This document shows, piece by piece, positions 11,729 through 25,500 of a stretch of DNA of 64,000 nucleotides. Position 1 is the first letter of the stretch; every line of letters starts with the position of its first letter. The notes under the pieces were generated by a model that was not told the origin of the DNA, searched no databases, and saw only the letters and a program-made list of their open reading frames with translations. The DNA is from Lactarius indigo (Eukaryota > Basidiomycota > Agaricomycetes > Russulales > Russulaceae), in the NCBI GenBank assembly GCA_025766275.1, contig JAFKAC010000004.1, forward strand, positions 1,984,001-2,048,000. The letters run 5' to 3'. The translations under genes were made by a program, and so were the position numbers.

Positions 11729-14700
11729 TTACCCGTGGGCCTGGAAGCACCACATCACCATCCTCTATCTTGGTTCTCCGTTGCCTGTTTTGCGATGGAC
11801 TTAGTTTCTGACTTCGTAACTTGACTATTTCAACCCGTTCCTTGTTTATTCCACTAGTTAGTAGCTCTGCAACCTTGTGTATTTCTACGTGTAATGCTCA
11901 ATAATTTGCATATGTCAAGCAGTCGTCAAGCTCTCGCGCTGCAGGTACGGACGAGTACGTACCCACCCACTTTTCCGATTAAGGTAAAGCTCAGAAAGGC
12001 ACGAGGGTGGGATGAATTGAATGGGACCAGAACGCCTCCCTTCCATCCCAGAAAAGATAAGGCAACCCGATTGGTTAGATTGTTCTCAAAATTGAATTGA
12101 GTCATATTCAAAATCCCCGTTCCCATGAATAAGCTACACGTGTTGTGGAGGTTCGGAATTAATTAGTGACCAAGAGGGGGACTGAGTGGTGAAGCGAGTA
12201 GGCACGCGAGAGGGGGGATGGAGGAAAGGGGGAAGGGAGGCCCTACCGGCCACGACTCACGGATAATCGAGCTAAGTGACCGAGAAAAAAAAAAAGCTGA
12301 TCGACGTGTGGTCATGGCCATCAGTTGTTGTGCCCGAGCTTCCCCGCCTCGCTGGCGAGACAGCCGTCGGACAAGTGGCGGCGGCCCTCGCTTGATTGAG
12401 CCTGCCAATGAGCGTCACAGACCAGGTCGTTCGGGTTCGGTTCAAACACCTCCCCGGTCCTCTCGACTTGTCGCCCTCGCACCCATTTCTCTCTCTTTCT
12501 CCTTTAATCCGTGTCGTCCTGGAGGGCAGGGAATTAACCACGCCACGACCGACCCGACTGACGGTGAAAGCCCGATGGCCGTTCATTAACCGCTCGCGCT
12601 CACTCCGACCTTGACAACAAATTTCTGTCTAGTTGCGACGTTTTTTTTGTCGACCGGAGGTTACGTCCTAGAATCAGACTTGCGGCGCGTGATGGCGACA
12701 CTATAATTGCGTACTAGCCATGGACTTCCGCGTCGGTGTCAATGCCAACCAACGTCGCCTTGTTGAGACCGGAAGCGTGAGTGGTTTTGACTAGCGGCAC
12801 CCGACCAGTTCCAATTGTGAATTCGCGTACAGGGCTGCGTAAACGCAATGCGCAGCACCAAAAGAAAAAAAAAAAATGTAATACAAGCCATGTGTAATGC
12901 CGTCGGTTCCAACCATCAATTAAACTCTCCTCCACAGAGGGATGTTTTTCGAAGGATGGAAGAACCGCCGTCCAGAAAGCCTGGCGTGGGGAGTGGGAAC
13001 CAGACGGCCTTAGCGCCACATCCTACCATTTGCACGCCACGCCTTTCACGCTGAGACAATCACGGCGACAGCCGCACCTGTTGCGCCCTAGTAAGTGAGA
13101 GTGTCACAGACTGCGCTTGCACAAACTCCGGGCACCAGGCCACCAAAGCCCCATTGACAGATGTGACCGGTGCAGTTGCCTGCGGAGGCATTGAGACGGG
13201 CGGCCTGGGACGAGCGAAACGTGGTAATCCAATTGGGCGTGCCCCACCGGGTGAGATGCTGTTCCAGTTGAACGGATTTGGGATGGTGGTAACAGATCCG
13301 TCAGGCCTATAGCCCAGTATAGCAGATGGTTCTCGGGCTGTCGCTGGGCATGAAAGTCGAGAGAGAAAACGGTGGCAGCGGGCTGGACGATCCAGATTGT
13401 TGGCTTCTGAAAAGAACGTGAGTTGAGGAAACTTAGCGGTGCCAAGCGGTCTCGTATGAGATTATCAGCGTAGTGGCGAATAGCCCCATTATAACCCCAT
13501 TTTATACATTGGGTCCCACCCTTCATCACCAGAAATGGTCGATCCGAGAAGGAAGGAACTGACGACAACACACAAACTCAAGAGGACGCCAACACCGAAC
13601 GGCGCACGGAAGCAGAGACAGGTAACAAGCAAGGTAACAGGACAAACCGAGTACCCCCGGTATTGTCATGAACAACCCCTTTTATCACCAAGGCGCGCGT
13701 GGCACCCCACTTTTATCGCCAGAAGAGCCACGCTCTATGTGTTTGATTGACAGGCAAGAGTAGTAAGATGAAGTGGAAATGGGAAGAATCTATATCAAGT
13801 AGTGTCACATGTGGTTCAGAAAAACTCCGTTTACCCGATATTATAACCGCGGAAAAGTTGTCGTGTCATTTGGCCTCTTACAGTAGGACAACATTATAGT
13901 CCAGGATCAGGTTGACGGCTGAGTGATAACTGCGTCAAATAATCCGACGCGATGAATGAACAGAAGATGTGGTGCTTGCACTGAACAACGCCACCGTGGG
14001 TGATACGATTTGATCAGTTTCGTTGAGTGATTAAGTGGAGTGAGAAGCGACGGAAATACTACAGTGGCACTGGCACAGCCCTGCCGAGAGCACGAGGAGC
14101 TCGGACAACATTAGAGCAAAGGGAGATATGGCGCCACCTTGGTGTGATTTGAACACTGTTGTCCTTTACGTGGCTCGGGCATGCTAATAGCATGCATGCA
14201 AAGTGCTTATTGATCAGTGCCATACTGCTGTGCTGTGATTAACTTGGACAGCCGTGGTATCTTTGTATGTTTTCGCACATCGCCAGTGATTAAGTCGATG
14301 CTATCCCAGTCTTAGCATAGCACAACCCGTGAAGAGCGGTCAAGAGAACGGTGGCGAGTGCCTGCCTGAGTGGCGTTGGAACTCCCCAGAGGAGGAGGCA
14401 GGTGTCCAACTAGAGTCAGGCGTTGATCTGTAAATTGCCCGTTGAGGAAGGGAAAAGCAAAAAAAGAAAGAGAAGGAGGGAGGAGAGAACAGATGGAGGC
14501 GTTCGCACCGCGACGCCGATCAACGGAACGCAAGAACGCCACAGCGCGCGATGTTTGAAGGGCTCGGGGAAGCGCGTGATGCGTGTGTTAGAAAGGCTAG
14601 AGCCATGCCCTGGAGCCATGCAGTACCAGGAGTGGTATACTGACAGGAACGAGCGCTGAGCATCCTCCTCCTTGTTCGTGTTTCCAGAGCTAAATCACAG

Positions 14701-16067
14701 TCGAAGTACTACCCGGTCGCCCGATATGAACGGAATAGAAGAAGTAGCAGGCGGTCGTGTTTATCCGTTAAAACCGACAGCATCGATCCATACTGTACGT
14801 CAGATGGCTTATAGTATTGAGGAGAAGGGGAGAACAACTTAAACCACGTGCGTGGCCACGTGGAACAAATGACAACAACAATCATCCCAGATCCCATCCT
14901 CCCATGGTATCCCTGATCGCGCGCCACTATAATGGTTCCAGTCCGGTGTCATCGCGGTTCCACCGGTGAATCTTGTTTTTATTTACGTCCCTGGCTCTTG
15001 GCCGGTCCTCGGAGTCCTGGTGCTAATCTCTCACTGACCTCTACAGCACTGTAACCGATATCTATGGAGTAGCGTTGACATTACACTGCTCCGAGGTTTT
15101 CAAAAATGAATCTTCCCCATTACGAGTACAGTACATGTCCACAAGGTCACGTGCTACTTGTACAGACCACTAGCCGGTTTTCCCTAGACTCGGAATCGGG
15201 ACCTGGTGATTTGGCAACTCGAGGGGACGTTGTTGGTTGCTCTCTCGATATGTCCGCTTCTCTCACTGGCTTCTCAACTCGCTCTTGCGCGTGTCGACAT
15301 CTCATCTTGGTCGTCACATCTGATTCGAATCCGTGTCTGGATTGGACCAACCAAGATTGGCACTGCCCTGGCTGTTGATTACTCTCACGTCTTCGTCAAA
15401 CGGCGGGTTAAAGACTCCGAAGTGGTGCCTTTGACCAGGACCTGGGTGAATTATGATAGTCGATATCTAAAAGAAACCTTCAATGATAAATTACTATGAG
15501 GGGTAAATATAGTTCCGTTAACGTGCGCTCCCAGCTCAAGGTATGACCATGAGGCTGTATTTTTCAGGGGACAATGCCATTCTGGCGCCAAGCTCAGCAG
15601 TATTTGGCAGTCGGAAATATTGCACCACTTACACTGGCAAGTCCTAGCCGTGCGCCCGTCGACAAGCAAGCGTATTCCTGGGCGTCTTACTCAACACCCT
15701 TATAGTGGCTTCTCGAAGCGATGACTGAGCAACCATACCTGTGCCCATCTTTCGGGTCCGATCACTCGCTATTCCCAGCTTGCGGGGCTTCCTGTGGATC
15801 GTATCGGCTAGCGAGATTTATTCTCCCGTCTCAGGCACCCTCATCTGATGAGATTCACGCGAAAAAAAAAAGTCACAGAAGGGGCTGAATGATTTAAAGT
15901 GTGCTAATGATAGGTGCTGAACTAGCCATCGAGAGTTATCTCTCGTCTCCCCTGCCTGCTACCCGGGCTTGTAAATCTCTGTATACTTTAGCCTTTCAAA
16001 GTTTCCCAATCATGGTTTATGTCACGAACAACATCCCCGACACTGATCTTCTTACCCTCTTCTTCGT
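11729..16067. other. 4.3-kb gene-poor region
   Basis: No frame with a recognisable domain or convincing splice pattern. Oligo-A tracts lie at about 12286-12296, 12862-12876 and 15861-15870, and a perfect GCATGC/TAATA/GCATGC inverted repeat at about 14180-14196. Overlapping frames at 12163-12614 and 13104-13571 look like chance. It may hold decayed repeats or non-coding transcripts; I see no terminal repeats or transposase. Confidence 0.45.
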
Positions 16068-18007
16068 ATGATATCTCCTGGCCGACTGTTCGCGACACTG
16101 ACAACTGTTTCTCAGACTACTCCGCTGTCTGCTTCGAGGCAATGCGTTCTCTTTGTAGTTCTAGCACTTTCTTTCATCCTTCCATTCTTCCTTCGAAGAA
16201 ACCTGGTCGATAAAGACGGACACCCTATCCCCCCCGGTCCTCTGCTGCGCTACGCTTTCCTTCGCCGTTATCCTGAGCGGGCGCTACAAGCGTGGGCAAG
16301 AACTTATGGGCCGCTGTTCTCTGTCTGGATGGGGAATCAACTGTTTGTTGTCGTCTCAGATGCACGGATCGCCAAGGATCTACTGGTTTCCAACGGGGCC
16401 ATTTTCTCCAGTCGCAAGCCATATTTCATGAAGAACCAAACGATACTCCGCGGACGCGCCTTAACCGCAAGCCCATACAACGACACTTGGTCGGTCGTGA
16501 TCAACGACTCCGATGTAACGGGAAGCTGACGTTCTCACGGCAGGCGACAGCACCGCAGGATCGCTATGCAGATGCTTACCCAGAAAGCGATTCAGGGCTA
16601 TGCTCCTGTTCTCGACTACGAAGCACACATCTTAGTTCGGTCATTGTATCATGAATCGAAGATGGGCACTTTACCGATCAATCCAGCGCATTTCGCCGGT
16701 CGCTATGCCTTGAAGTAGGTTGCGAGCTTCTTTTTTTCCGCAGATAGATAATCTGACGGACATGCCAGCAACATGTTGACGATATCGTTCGCGACACGTA
16801 CAGATTCTACGTTAGACCCTTTGACGGAGCGCGCTATGGCACTTGCCACGGAGTTCATGGATCTAACTGGTAAAAATACAAATTGATCTTACCCGCCGGA
16901 TCCCCTGACACAGCCGATTCCAGGTCCGTGGTCGAACATGGTCGACTTTATCGAGCCCCTTCAGCGGATTCCCACGACGACGCGATCACGTGGACGTCGG
17001 CTTCACGACGGCATCGTGGAGGTTTATGGGGCCATGATTATGCGAGTCAAGGCCCGCATGGACGCGGGGGAGGACGTGCCAGACTGCCTCGTCAAGACGC
17101 TACTGTTAACACAAGAACAAGAGGAGCTTGACTGGGAAGATTTGTGTATGCTCTCAGCCGTATTCACCCTCGGAGGTGTTCATTCCGTATGGCCTTGCTG
17201 TTTCCTTATCCTCCCAAAGCCGACTAATTCGGAGAATTCCTCATGTAGACTTCCGGCGTCATTCTGTGGTTCCTCGCTCACATCTCTTCACAACCCGATA
17301 TCCAGGCCAAGGCCCACGCAGAGCTCGATACGGTAATCGGCCGGGACTACTGGCCATCAGCCGAAGATGAACAGCGCCTCCCGTATATCCGGGCCATCAT
17401 TAAAGAAGTGCGTGGTGTACGTGAATGGATGAGCCGACTGTGTCTCACAATTTCTTAGGTGGAGCGCGCGCACGCGCCGTTTTGGATGGGTACACCCCAC
17501 TATTCTACCGAGGATTTTGTGTACAATGGGATGTACATTCCAAAGAACACAGTGGTTGTTCTCAACTGTTTCAATATTCACCACAACGAAGAAAAGTACC
17601 CAGACCCGTATGAACCCTTTCTCATTTGATCTCTCTCTCGCTAATATCTCCCGTCCCATAGATTTTCGTTCAACCCCGATCGCTACTTTGGCAATACACT
17701 GACGTGTGCAGAATCGAGCAAACTCCCTAACGCCATGGATCGGGACCACTGGACCTTCGGCGCGGGGTGGGTAATTTTTACTCTTGGTTTGATCGAGCAT
17801 TCACCGGTGTTGACCCTGCTGCGCAGTCGTCGCATCTGTCCGGGTATTCACGTCGCAGAGAGAGAACTCTGGCTCGCAATCTCACGTTTACTGTGGGCTT
17901 TTGATATCCGAGCCCTACCCGACGAGCCAATTTCCCTAGAGGAATATGAGGGCGAGTCCGGGCGCACGCCAATGCCCTATCGTGTCATGCTCACCCCACG
18001 GCACTGA
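16068..18007 (+). CDS. Cytochrome P450 monooxygenase
   Basis: Microsomal haem-thiolate monooxygenase; substrate unknown. join(16068..16489,16544..16714,16769..16869,16924..17186,17249..17407,17459..17607,17662..17766,17827..18007) gives exactly 516 aa with an intact frame. An N-terminal membrane anchor (CVLFVVLALSFILPFFL, about residues 27-43) is followed by the Pro-rich hinge GHPIPPGP. The I-helix segment LGGVHSTSG keeps the Ser/Thr pair. The ExxR motif is in KEVER, a PERF-like FNPDRY follows, and the haem loop FGAGRRICPG carries the axial Cys. All seven introns are 51-62 nt GT-AG. An ATG at 16013 is out of frame with this start and could be a short upstream ORF. The overall look resembles fungal CYPs annotated as phenylacetate or O-methylsterigmatocystin-type hydroxylases, but the subfamily cannot be fixed by eye. 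No backbone biosynthetic gene lies next to it. Confidence 0.93.
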
Positions 18008-19754
18008 TCGGGTGCAGGCGCTGCTTGAGGCAGAGCAAGAAGTTACGCTGATGAAGTTATGATAAGTACGAACAGCGCCGAGTGTGAGAGCTCGACACCT
18101 TTTCTACCTTTTACGATACGATTTCACGTGTATTCGCATATGTTACGCTGCTGTCCCCCAGTTTAGTCCTACTCAGGATACATGCATCCCTGTTGTTCTG
18201 TTTTGTTTCGCAGTCTAATACTTTGGTTTTGAGCGTCGTCTACGGCCAGCATAAAGGTGACCGACTGTGAACCTTGATCGTGTTGGCAAAAAAAACTTGA
18301 TGGGTGGCATCAGATCTCTATAAACTTGTAGAGCAATGCCGAACACCTGTTGCCTGCAGGCAGGGGGAAGTGGCCTCATGTCACATCGGACTTGCTCAGT
18401 TGATCCTTCACTAGCTTCACTGTTCGGCACACCAACACGTGTTGAACACGCGCAGGATCGGATAAAATTCTGGGTTGCCTCAGGGTATTGCTGACGTATT
18501 CAGCTAATGACGCACGCGACTGCGAAGGCTCGGTCCACCATCCCGACAACCCCTTTTGTCCTTCCCGGTTGCCATTATCTCGTGCTTGGTTACCCCCGAG
18601 GGTCGGGATGTGGTACGCTATCTAAGGCAAGCTTCTAAAAATGTACCACAGGGTTGAAAGGTGCTGACAAGACATGCAGACTCTTAGGAGAAAGATGACA
18701 GTTGGCATGTGATGCAGGTGGGGACAAGCAAGATGCCAAGTTTGGGAACGGGTGTGAAGAGGCGTCATGAGTTCTTCCGATTCGAAGAGTCGCTTTTGGG
18801 GGACTAGCGAAGAAGCACCGTCAAGGAACATGTCTAGTCGGAACACTTCGGGGCAGGAAGTGAAGACACCAGGTGTGTCATGTAGTGTGTCATTTGGTAC
18901 TGGGGCTTGCACGATCTTGTGAAGACAATTGTGAAAGTTGGTGGGACTAAAGTTTGGGCGTTTGGAGGCGAGATTGCGATTAGTAGGCACATACGAACTC
19001 CCGCTATGTTGGCGCCTTTAGCTAAGTTGGTCCCAAAAATTAAACTCGAGAGGGGGGGGCGTGACTACAGTACATAGAATCGAATCACGGGAAAATACCT
19101 AAATAGTTGCCTAGCAAGAAGCCTGACACCAACCCTAGCTATCGGTGGCGTGTCAACGAGCTAGTAGACAGGCCGATCTGCCTTCCAAAAGCCGCAATTG
19201 CACGATGTGTTATGGTTAGAGCGGTTCTTTGGGGATCTGGAATGCGACTCAGGTGACATTGAATTCTTCTTGGCAAATTCCAGGAGAGGAGCTAGCGGGT
19301 TCCTTCTGCCTTCTTATCGAAAAAAAAAAAAAAAAACAGCCAAAATCACCCGATCGATGAAATTGGGAGTTTATAGTCTCCGAGGTACAGTACATGGCAC
19401 AAGTCATTCGGTGAAATGAATTGAAAAATGGGGTACACATTCAGCCCAAGGGAGGTGACGAACTTGAAATGAATCTGAGTCTGCCGTTGAACCTCGCTTG
19501 TTGATCACGTGTTCGTGGTTGCTCGGACTCGCCACATGGACCCTTTTCCTCTCGTACTCTTGTCCCCCATTCAAAGTCGCCCCCAGCCAAGTGGGATGCG
19601 ACCCGCATCACCGCGCATCATTTAATGGTTTCCCTACTCCATCTCGACGGTGTATTCCAATTGATCGGTTCACCCCTTAGGTTTCGCAGAACGTATTTCA
19701 CACAGGAGTCTGACTTTGACATAAGTAACTCTGTCTGACTTCTCAACGTCATAC
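18008..19754. other. Intergenic, nothing recognised
   Basis: No supported gene. A run of about 17 A residues sits at about 19320-19336, some 420 bp upstream of the decayed duplication. Frames at 18215-18430 and 18622-18990 on the minus strand show no motif. Confidence 0.45.
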
Positions 19755-22390
19755 TCTCGTTACACGGAACCGGCGGTGAGTTCGCACCAAGCTTCAAACG
19801 TTGGCAGGCTCGTCTTAATGTAAATGCCCAGCGTTCCCGTCCCCCGACCCGAAATTTCCACGCGTCCAGCTCCCGCCGGATCGGATGCAGGTGAGTTTGT
19901 TGACGGCACTGGCGCCTCAAGTTCATCATACTGCTTCCGTTGGGAAGCAGCGACTGGGTAGGTTGTCGACTGTCATCTCTTAGCCCCCACAAAGTCTGCG
20001 CGGTTCCTCCTCTCAAACCTGTTTGCACGACTCCCATCTTTTCCGCCAGCTCCCTCAGATTTCTTACGCCTAGTTCACACGTGTAAAAATTTAGTAAGCG
20101 AAAGAGGACACTCAAAGTCACACTCAAGATGGGGCCTCCCCATCGCTTACTGTACTGATGACCTCTTGTCTTGTTTGTGACCCCTGTAACCCATAATCCC
20201 AACAGATGTACATGAAATATCGCCACTTAATATGCACTCAATTTTCTTATTCTCGGCACCAATAAGGAGGGTGCTAATGTTCCCGAACTGCCAGTTTTCG
20301 ACTTCCTGAGTTCAGACGGCGGTGTCAAGAGAGAGATAGTAATGTGGATCTTCCACTAGCCCTGTCACAGTTCTTGAATGAGCAGAGCATAGAACCCCTT
20401 GGAGGCGCTGAACTAACCGGGGTTCGAAAGTGAGGTGCATCCGGACATGGAACACCCGAGAGTGAGAAGAGTGGTGAGACGGAGCGCGGGTTTGTCTGCT
20501 TATCCCCGAGAGGACGCTGTGGTGACCGGAGATGAAAACGCGCACCAACGCCAGAGTTGGAAATCAGCCCACCCAAGATAGCCACGAGACCATACCTGAA
20601 GTTCGTTCATACTGTCACCTCAAGCTCAAGTTGCCCAACAGCCCAAGCGAATTTGTCGGAGAGGAGCAAACGGACGAGGATCGTTTTGGGCATGCCTTTT
20701 CCTTCCCGAGGAGCCAACAAACCATTTACCTCGCCGCGATCCAAATGCCCACCCCAAGCAGGCACGCGAACGAACCCTCACCTGGCAGCATCTCCGAAAT
20801 CCCGGGGGATACAGGTGAGCCAACACCTCGCCAGAGAAATGCGCCACCTAATTTGCCACGATAAGATCCGCAGTGGGGATGTCGGACGCCAGACGGCGTT
20901 TCATACGGTCTATCTGGGCGTCAGCGCGAGCCAGCCTACGTGTAACCCGTTCACCCGTTTAACGTCGCCTTTCAGCAAACCCTCAATCCCGCGGCCGCTC
21001 ACAACTCGGCCTAGTCACCAAAGGAAATATCGCAGATGCACCGTTGGTCGTACCCGGACATCGCCATGCTACTTGGCGAACTACGTTTTGAGATGGTCAC
21101 TCAGCCCTTCCCGCGGATGTCAGAGCACCCACTCGCGATGGCAAAGCCAGCCGACCACGGACGTCCTTCACTGGGGGCTAGTTCCGCAGTAGTACCTTCG
21201 CCGAGGACTCTTCACGCGACAGAAGGCTGTCCACACGCGGTGCTGGGTAGCAAAGCAATGATGGCTGAGTTGAACCTGATGAATCTGTTCTCTACTCTTG
21301 CATCTCGGGCAGGGCATCTCCTCTGATTGCCACCGTCTTGCACGTAAGCAGAAGAGATACCTTGGGTCGTGTTCTGGAATTATTGAGAGGAGGCTGATTC
21401 CCTAGATTGGACGAGATACGTCCGAAGGAAAGCTGAGTATTGTCAGGCGAGCGATGAAAATCGCCGAGGATGACGGCAAGGCGGACGAAGACTTTCCCCG
21501 TACGTTGGCGACCTACTCCCGTAACCTTGTTCTCGACTCCCTGCGCTGATCGCCCTCTAACTCCAACCAGCGAGCCTAAATATCTAAATCCAACTCCGAG
21601 GATTTCGCAGTGCTCCAGCGCTCGAGACAGACGCCACGCAATGTTCGCATTGGTCAGTGGCTAGACGTTTTCGTTGTTGGGGGTGATCCTCTCTTAGTGC
21701 AACAGAGCAAGATTCTGGAGAGCAAAACCCGACGGAGTCCGTTGCATGTGGCCAGGCCCCTTCCAATTCGATTCCGGCTCCAACTACCGCAAACGCGCTA
21801 AGCACCAATGTCAACTCGCTGTACTCCTCGCTTAGTAGAGGACTATCTGGCCCGTAGGGATGTCAGTTATTTTTGCGTATTCAGATTCAGAATTCAGCGG
21901 ATACGACTCCTGTACATCTCTGTGTACGTCATATTTCGTTTCTCTACCATTCCAGCAAATATACACTTCGCCTCTCGCGTTAATAACGATATATATGAGG
22001 TGGTGTGCCAACCGGCGGAAGCTACTACAGGCGAAGGGGTTCGCACTGGTAATCTCCGACCTGAGCACCTTCTTCCCGCCCGACCGTACCTTCGTAAGAG
22101 TCTCGTTCTCGTGAAGCGCTCGGTCTAAACTTGAACGCGGATGCACGGATCTTTGGGCGGTGGACTGATCCGACGGTGCGCTACGATTCTCTCTCCGACG
22201 CCACCGCGAAAACGCTTCCGCTATCATTACAGAATAGCTTCTATCCTCCGAGTGCATGTCCGGCGCCGCCTAACACCTCGCAAGACTTCACTGCCATGTT
22301 CGAGGCCAGCATCAAAATAAATGAGAACACACGCCCGTGGTTGTCGCAGCTACCACAGATCTTGCCTTTTCGTTTTAAGAAACACTGATC
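19755..22390 (+). pseudogene. Decayed partial duplicate of the downstream unknown gene plus SIN1 block
   Basis: Diverged copy of the next two genes in the same order and strand. Matches seen by eye: 19775-19900 with about 22870-23035 (including the GTGAGTxxGTxG donor); 20000-20130 with 23290-23460; 20330-20440 with 23950-24060; 20528-20690 with 24230-24400; then after a jump 20878-21110 with 27070-27290; 21170-21320 with 27360-27510; 21425-21650 with 27690-27890; 21690-21750 with 27945-28005; 21980-22180 with 28285-28500; and 22265-22310 with 28625-28670. Material equivalent to about 24,500-27,070 is missing, so the copy carries an internal deletion of about 2.6 kb. Intron sequence is retained, so this is a DNA-level copy, not a retrocopy. 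All frames are broken by stops and indels. Confidence 0.85.
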
Positions 22391-22509
22391 GTCGGAGAGT
22401 ACGCTCGGACCACGTTCGCATAGTTATGGTAGTGTCGCGTGATTGATCGATGGTCACGTGTGTGTTGTAATTGACCACAATCAATGCGTGCGCGACTCAG
22501 ACTCGTGTT

Positions 22510-25500
22510 ATGGAGAACAACCCGCCTCCGTCTACTCGTCCGTCTTTCTCCCGTCCGCACTCCAAGTCATCCCCGGCCATGCGGGATACCACACGTGTCC
22601 TCACCCCTCAATTAAATCACGTCCCTGCACAATCCGACGATGTGTTCCAGACTGGTCTGCTCACGCCTCAGGCCTCGCAGAACACCGTCGACGCGGATGC
22701 TGCAAAGTCCCTCATCAGTCCCCCTCCAGAAGGCTGCGCGCAAGCGGGGACCAGCCGTCAACATGTGTGTTTCTCGTCTGAGTCCGACTTTTGACCGTAA
22801 GAATCCTGCGCTGACGTTCTCAATCAACATCATACAGTCTCGCTGGAGTAGGGCTGGTTCGGAACCCACCTCTAGTTCGCGCCGAGCTTCAAATCCTGGC
22901 AGTTCGTCCAAGCGCAAACGTCCAGCGTTCCCGTCACACAGCTTACCGGATTCTCGTGGAATGATCGAAGCGAGCCCCAACCCGAAGTCTCGCAAGCAGA
23001 CGCGCACGGCTCCCACGTGTTCGGATACAGGTGAGTCGGTGTCTTTGAATGCGCGTGGTCCACCAGTTCATAGTTCCTAGAGGAACACTCTCAACCGCCC
23101 CATGCGTCTCCCGTTCGGAGGAAGCAGCGCCAAAGCCATGCACCCCCTCCGGAGGGTATCGACTCTCATCTCCTTCGGCGTTCTCGTACCCCCTCTCTTA
23201 GCCCAACAAGGTCCCAGCGCGGTTCCGCCCTTCTCCATTCGCCTCACGCGGGAAATGTCAAGGCGGACTATATACCCCCGGTTCCTTCACACGCCCGTCA
23301 ACACCTGTCTGCACGAGCCCGGTCTTCCACGCCAGCTCCTCCTTACGAACCTCCAGCTGAACAGTTCACACCCCCGCGCGAGGTGTTCGTGGCTAGTCCA
23401 CGAGTGTCAAAATCTAGTAAGCGAAAGAAGATACTCAAGGTCGTGATAAAGAAGGAGCCTCCCGAGATCGATTTATCCCGCCCTCCACCCCCTTCTCCCA
23501 CCGATGATCCCATCTTGCTCCACGCTCGTTTGCAACCTCCAGCGGCCCTCAATCCCAACACATGCACGTGAAACGCCAATACTTGAGAGTACACCACCTG
23601 GGCCGAGCAAACAGACGTCGCCACTTAAACCCAGCGCCCTCGATTTTCCTCTTCCAGGCATTCCATCCGATGTAGAAGACAATGAGGATCCCGATGTCCC
23701 CGAACAGCCAGTGTTCAACTTTATCGGGGCTGGCAGTGATCCCTGGAGCTCGTCCAATGAGGGGGAGTCAGAGCAAGAGGGCGAATATACGGGCAAGTTT
23801 CGCGTGGTGCGTGTGCCGACCAAAACAGACCCCCCGACGAGTGCGACTAGAGAGAGGATCGAGCAATGGGGACGCCCGCTTAGCCCATTCCCTCGGAAAG
23901 TGGGTGTCATCCTCGAAGATGATGCACACAGCGATGCCGAAGAACATAGCGATGTGGATCTTCCGCTAGCCCAGCTACGATTTTCGAGTCAACAGAGGGA
24001 AGACTGGTCATGTCTCAGAAACCCCAGGGGACGCCATACAACCGGGGTTTGAAAGTGAAGTGCACCAAGAGCGATTCGCGGATACAGAACATCCGGAGAC
24101 GGGAAAGAGCGTATTCGCTGACGAGTTGGCCCATGAGAGCCGCGTCACGCCTCCTATCCCCACAGAGGGCGATGAGGGCAAGGCACTCCTCAGGGTTCGC
24201 CTACTTCTCCACATGAGGACGTCGTGGCTGGAGATGAAAGCGCGTACCAAGGTCAAAACGAAAACGAATCCGTCGAGGAAAGGGGCGAGACCGACCCTGA
24301 AGTCCATACCGTACAAGACGACGACGTCAATCCTACCTCTACTTATCGTGACATCAGTCCAAGCGAACTTTTCGGAGAGGAGCAGACGGACGAAGTGTCT
24401 GTTGAGCATGCCTTGTCCGAGGAATCACCCCAAACACCTGGGTCGCAGCAGGCAGCACTCGACGAGCGCATCGAAGAGGATGAACCCATGCCCGAAACAG
24501 TGGGCGCAGAATCTGACGAGGACAGCGGTAACGAGAGTGATTTGAGTGTAGTCAAGATCGTTAGTGATGACCCCTGGGCTGCTGCACGGGCTGCCGCGAT
24601 CCTCAAGCAGGTATGTCCTAGCTCCAGCACTTTCGTGACTCTCCCCTCATCTTCATCTGGCGTGCAGCATGATTGGGACCTTGTCACGAAAGTTGCCCGC
24701 AGCCGTCGTCTTTCACCCCGCACTGTAGAATCGCTTGTCCGGAAAGCTCGGCGTGCAGACCTTGCGAGCTCCGGTGTTTCGAAATCCTCGTCGCCCGCTC
24801 GCTCCGGCCGCCGTTCATTTGGCGTCGTCGTCGACGGACGCGTCGTCACGGCCAACAGCCCGTCAATGACACTTCCCGAATTGCTCAGCGAGGCAGAATC
24901 CGAACTGGATAACCCTCCGACGTTCCTAAGACGTGGGCAGCATTCTCCCCGGACCCCTTCGCCGGCACCAGTGTCATTTCGGCGCCCCGAAGCCCCGCTG
25001 GTCATTGATACCGATGGGCCTCGCGAGTGGTCGCGCAGCGATTGGAAGTTGCTTGACGCGTGCTTTACCGATGCGAGACTTGAAATCGGTGCTCGATGGG
25101 GTAGTGAAGGAACGATGGGCGATGTGGACGCGGTCGACCTCGACGACGTTGTGGGGAGATTCGTGGACATCTTCGGTGGAGAGGAAGTGGTCAGTGGCCT
25201 CGGCCCATCATTTGACCGGTACGTTTGGTGCGCTTGCCTCTGCGTGCTTTGCCCATAACGACATTGCAGGCCGGACTTGTTGAAACGCGCAAAGGCGCTG
25301 CAGAGGAAACAACGTGCTGGGGAGGGTGCGCCGCCTACACCAACACTGCGCGTTTCATCTGTTTCGTCCTCTACATCCACTGTCCCCGACTTCACGCCAA
25401 TACATCCCGCACGACGGCAAGGGATCGACTCGACATTTCCCAGGCTCGCTGCACCAGCATTCCTTGGACAGACTACCCCCCGACTTCCTGCATCACTCAT

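Noticed and set aside
13104..13571. 155-codon minus-strand frame in the gene-poor region
   Set aside because: No motif, no splice support, composition typical of random open frames.
19755..22390. Processed (reverse-transcribed) pseudogene
   Set aside because: Intron sequences of the parent genes are retained and both neighbours are present, so it was copied as DNA.
19755..22390. RIP-mutated repeat
   Set aside because: Differences seen by eye go in all directions with many indels and no obvious excess of CpA-type changes. A computed RIP index would be needed to reopen this.
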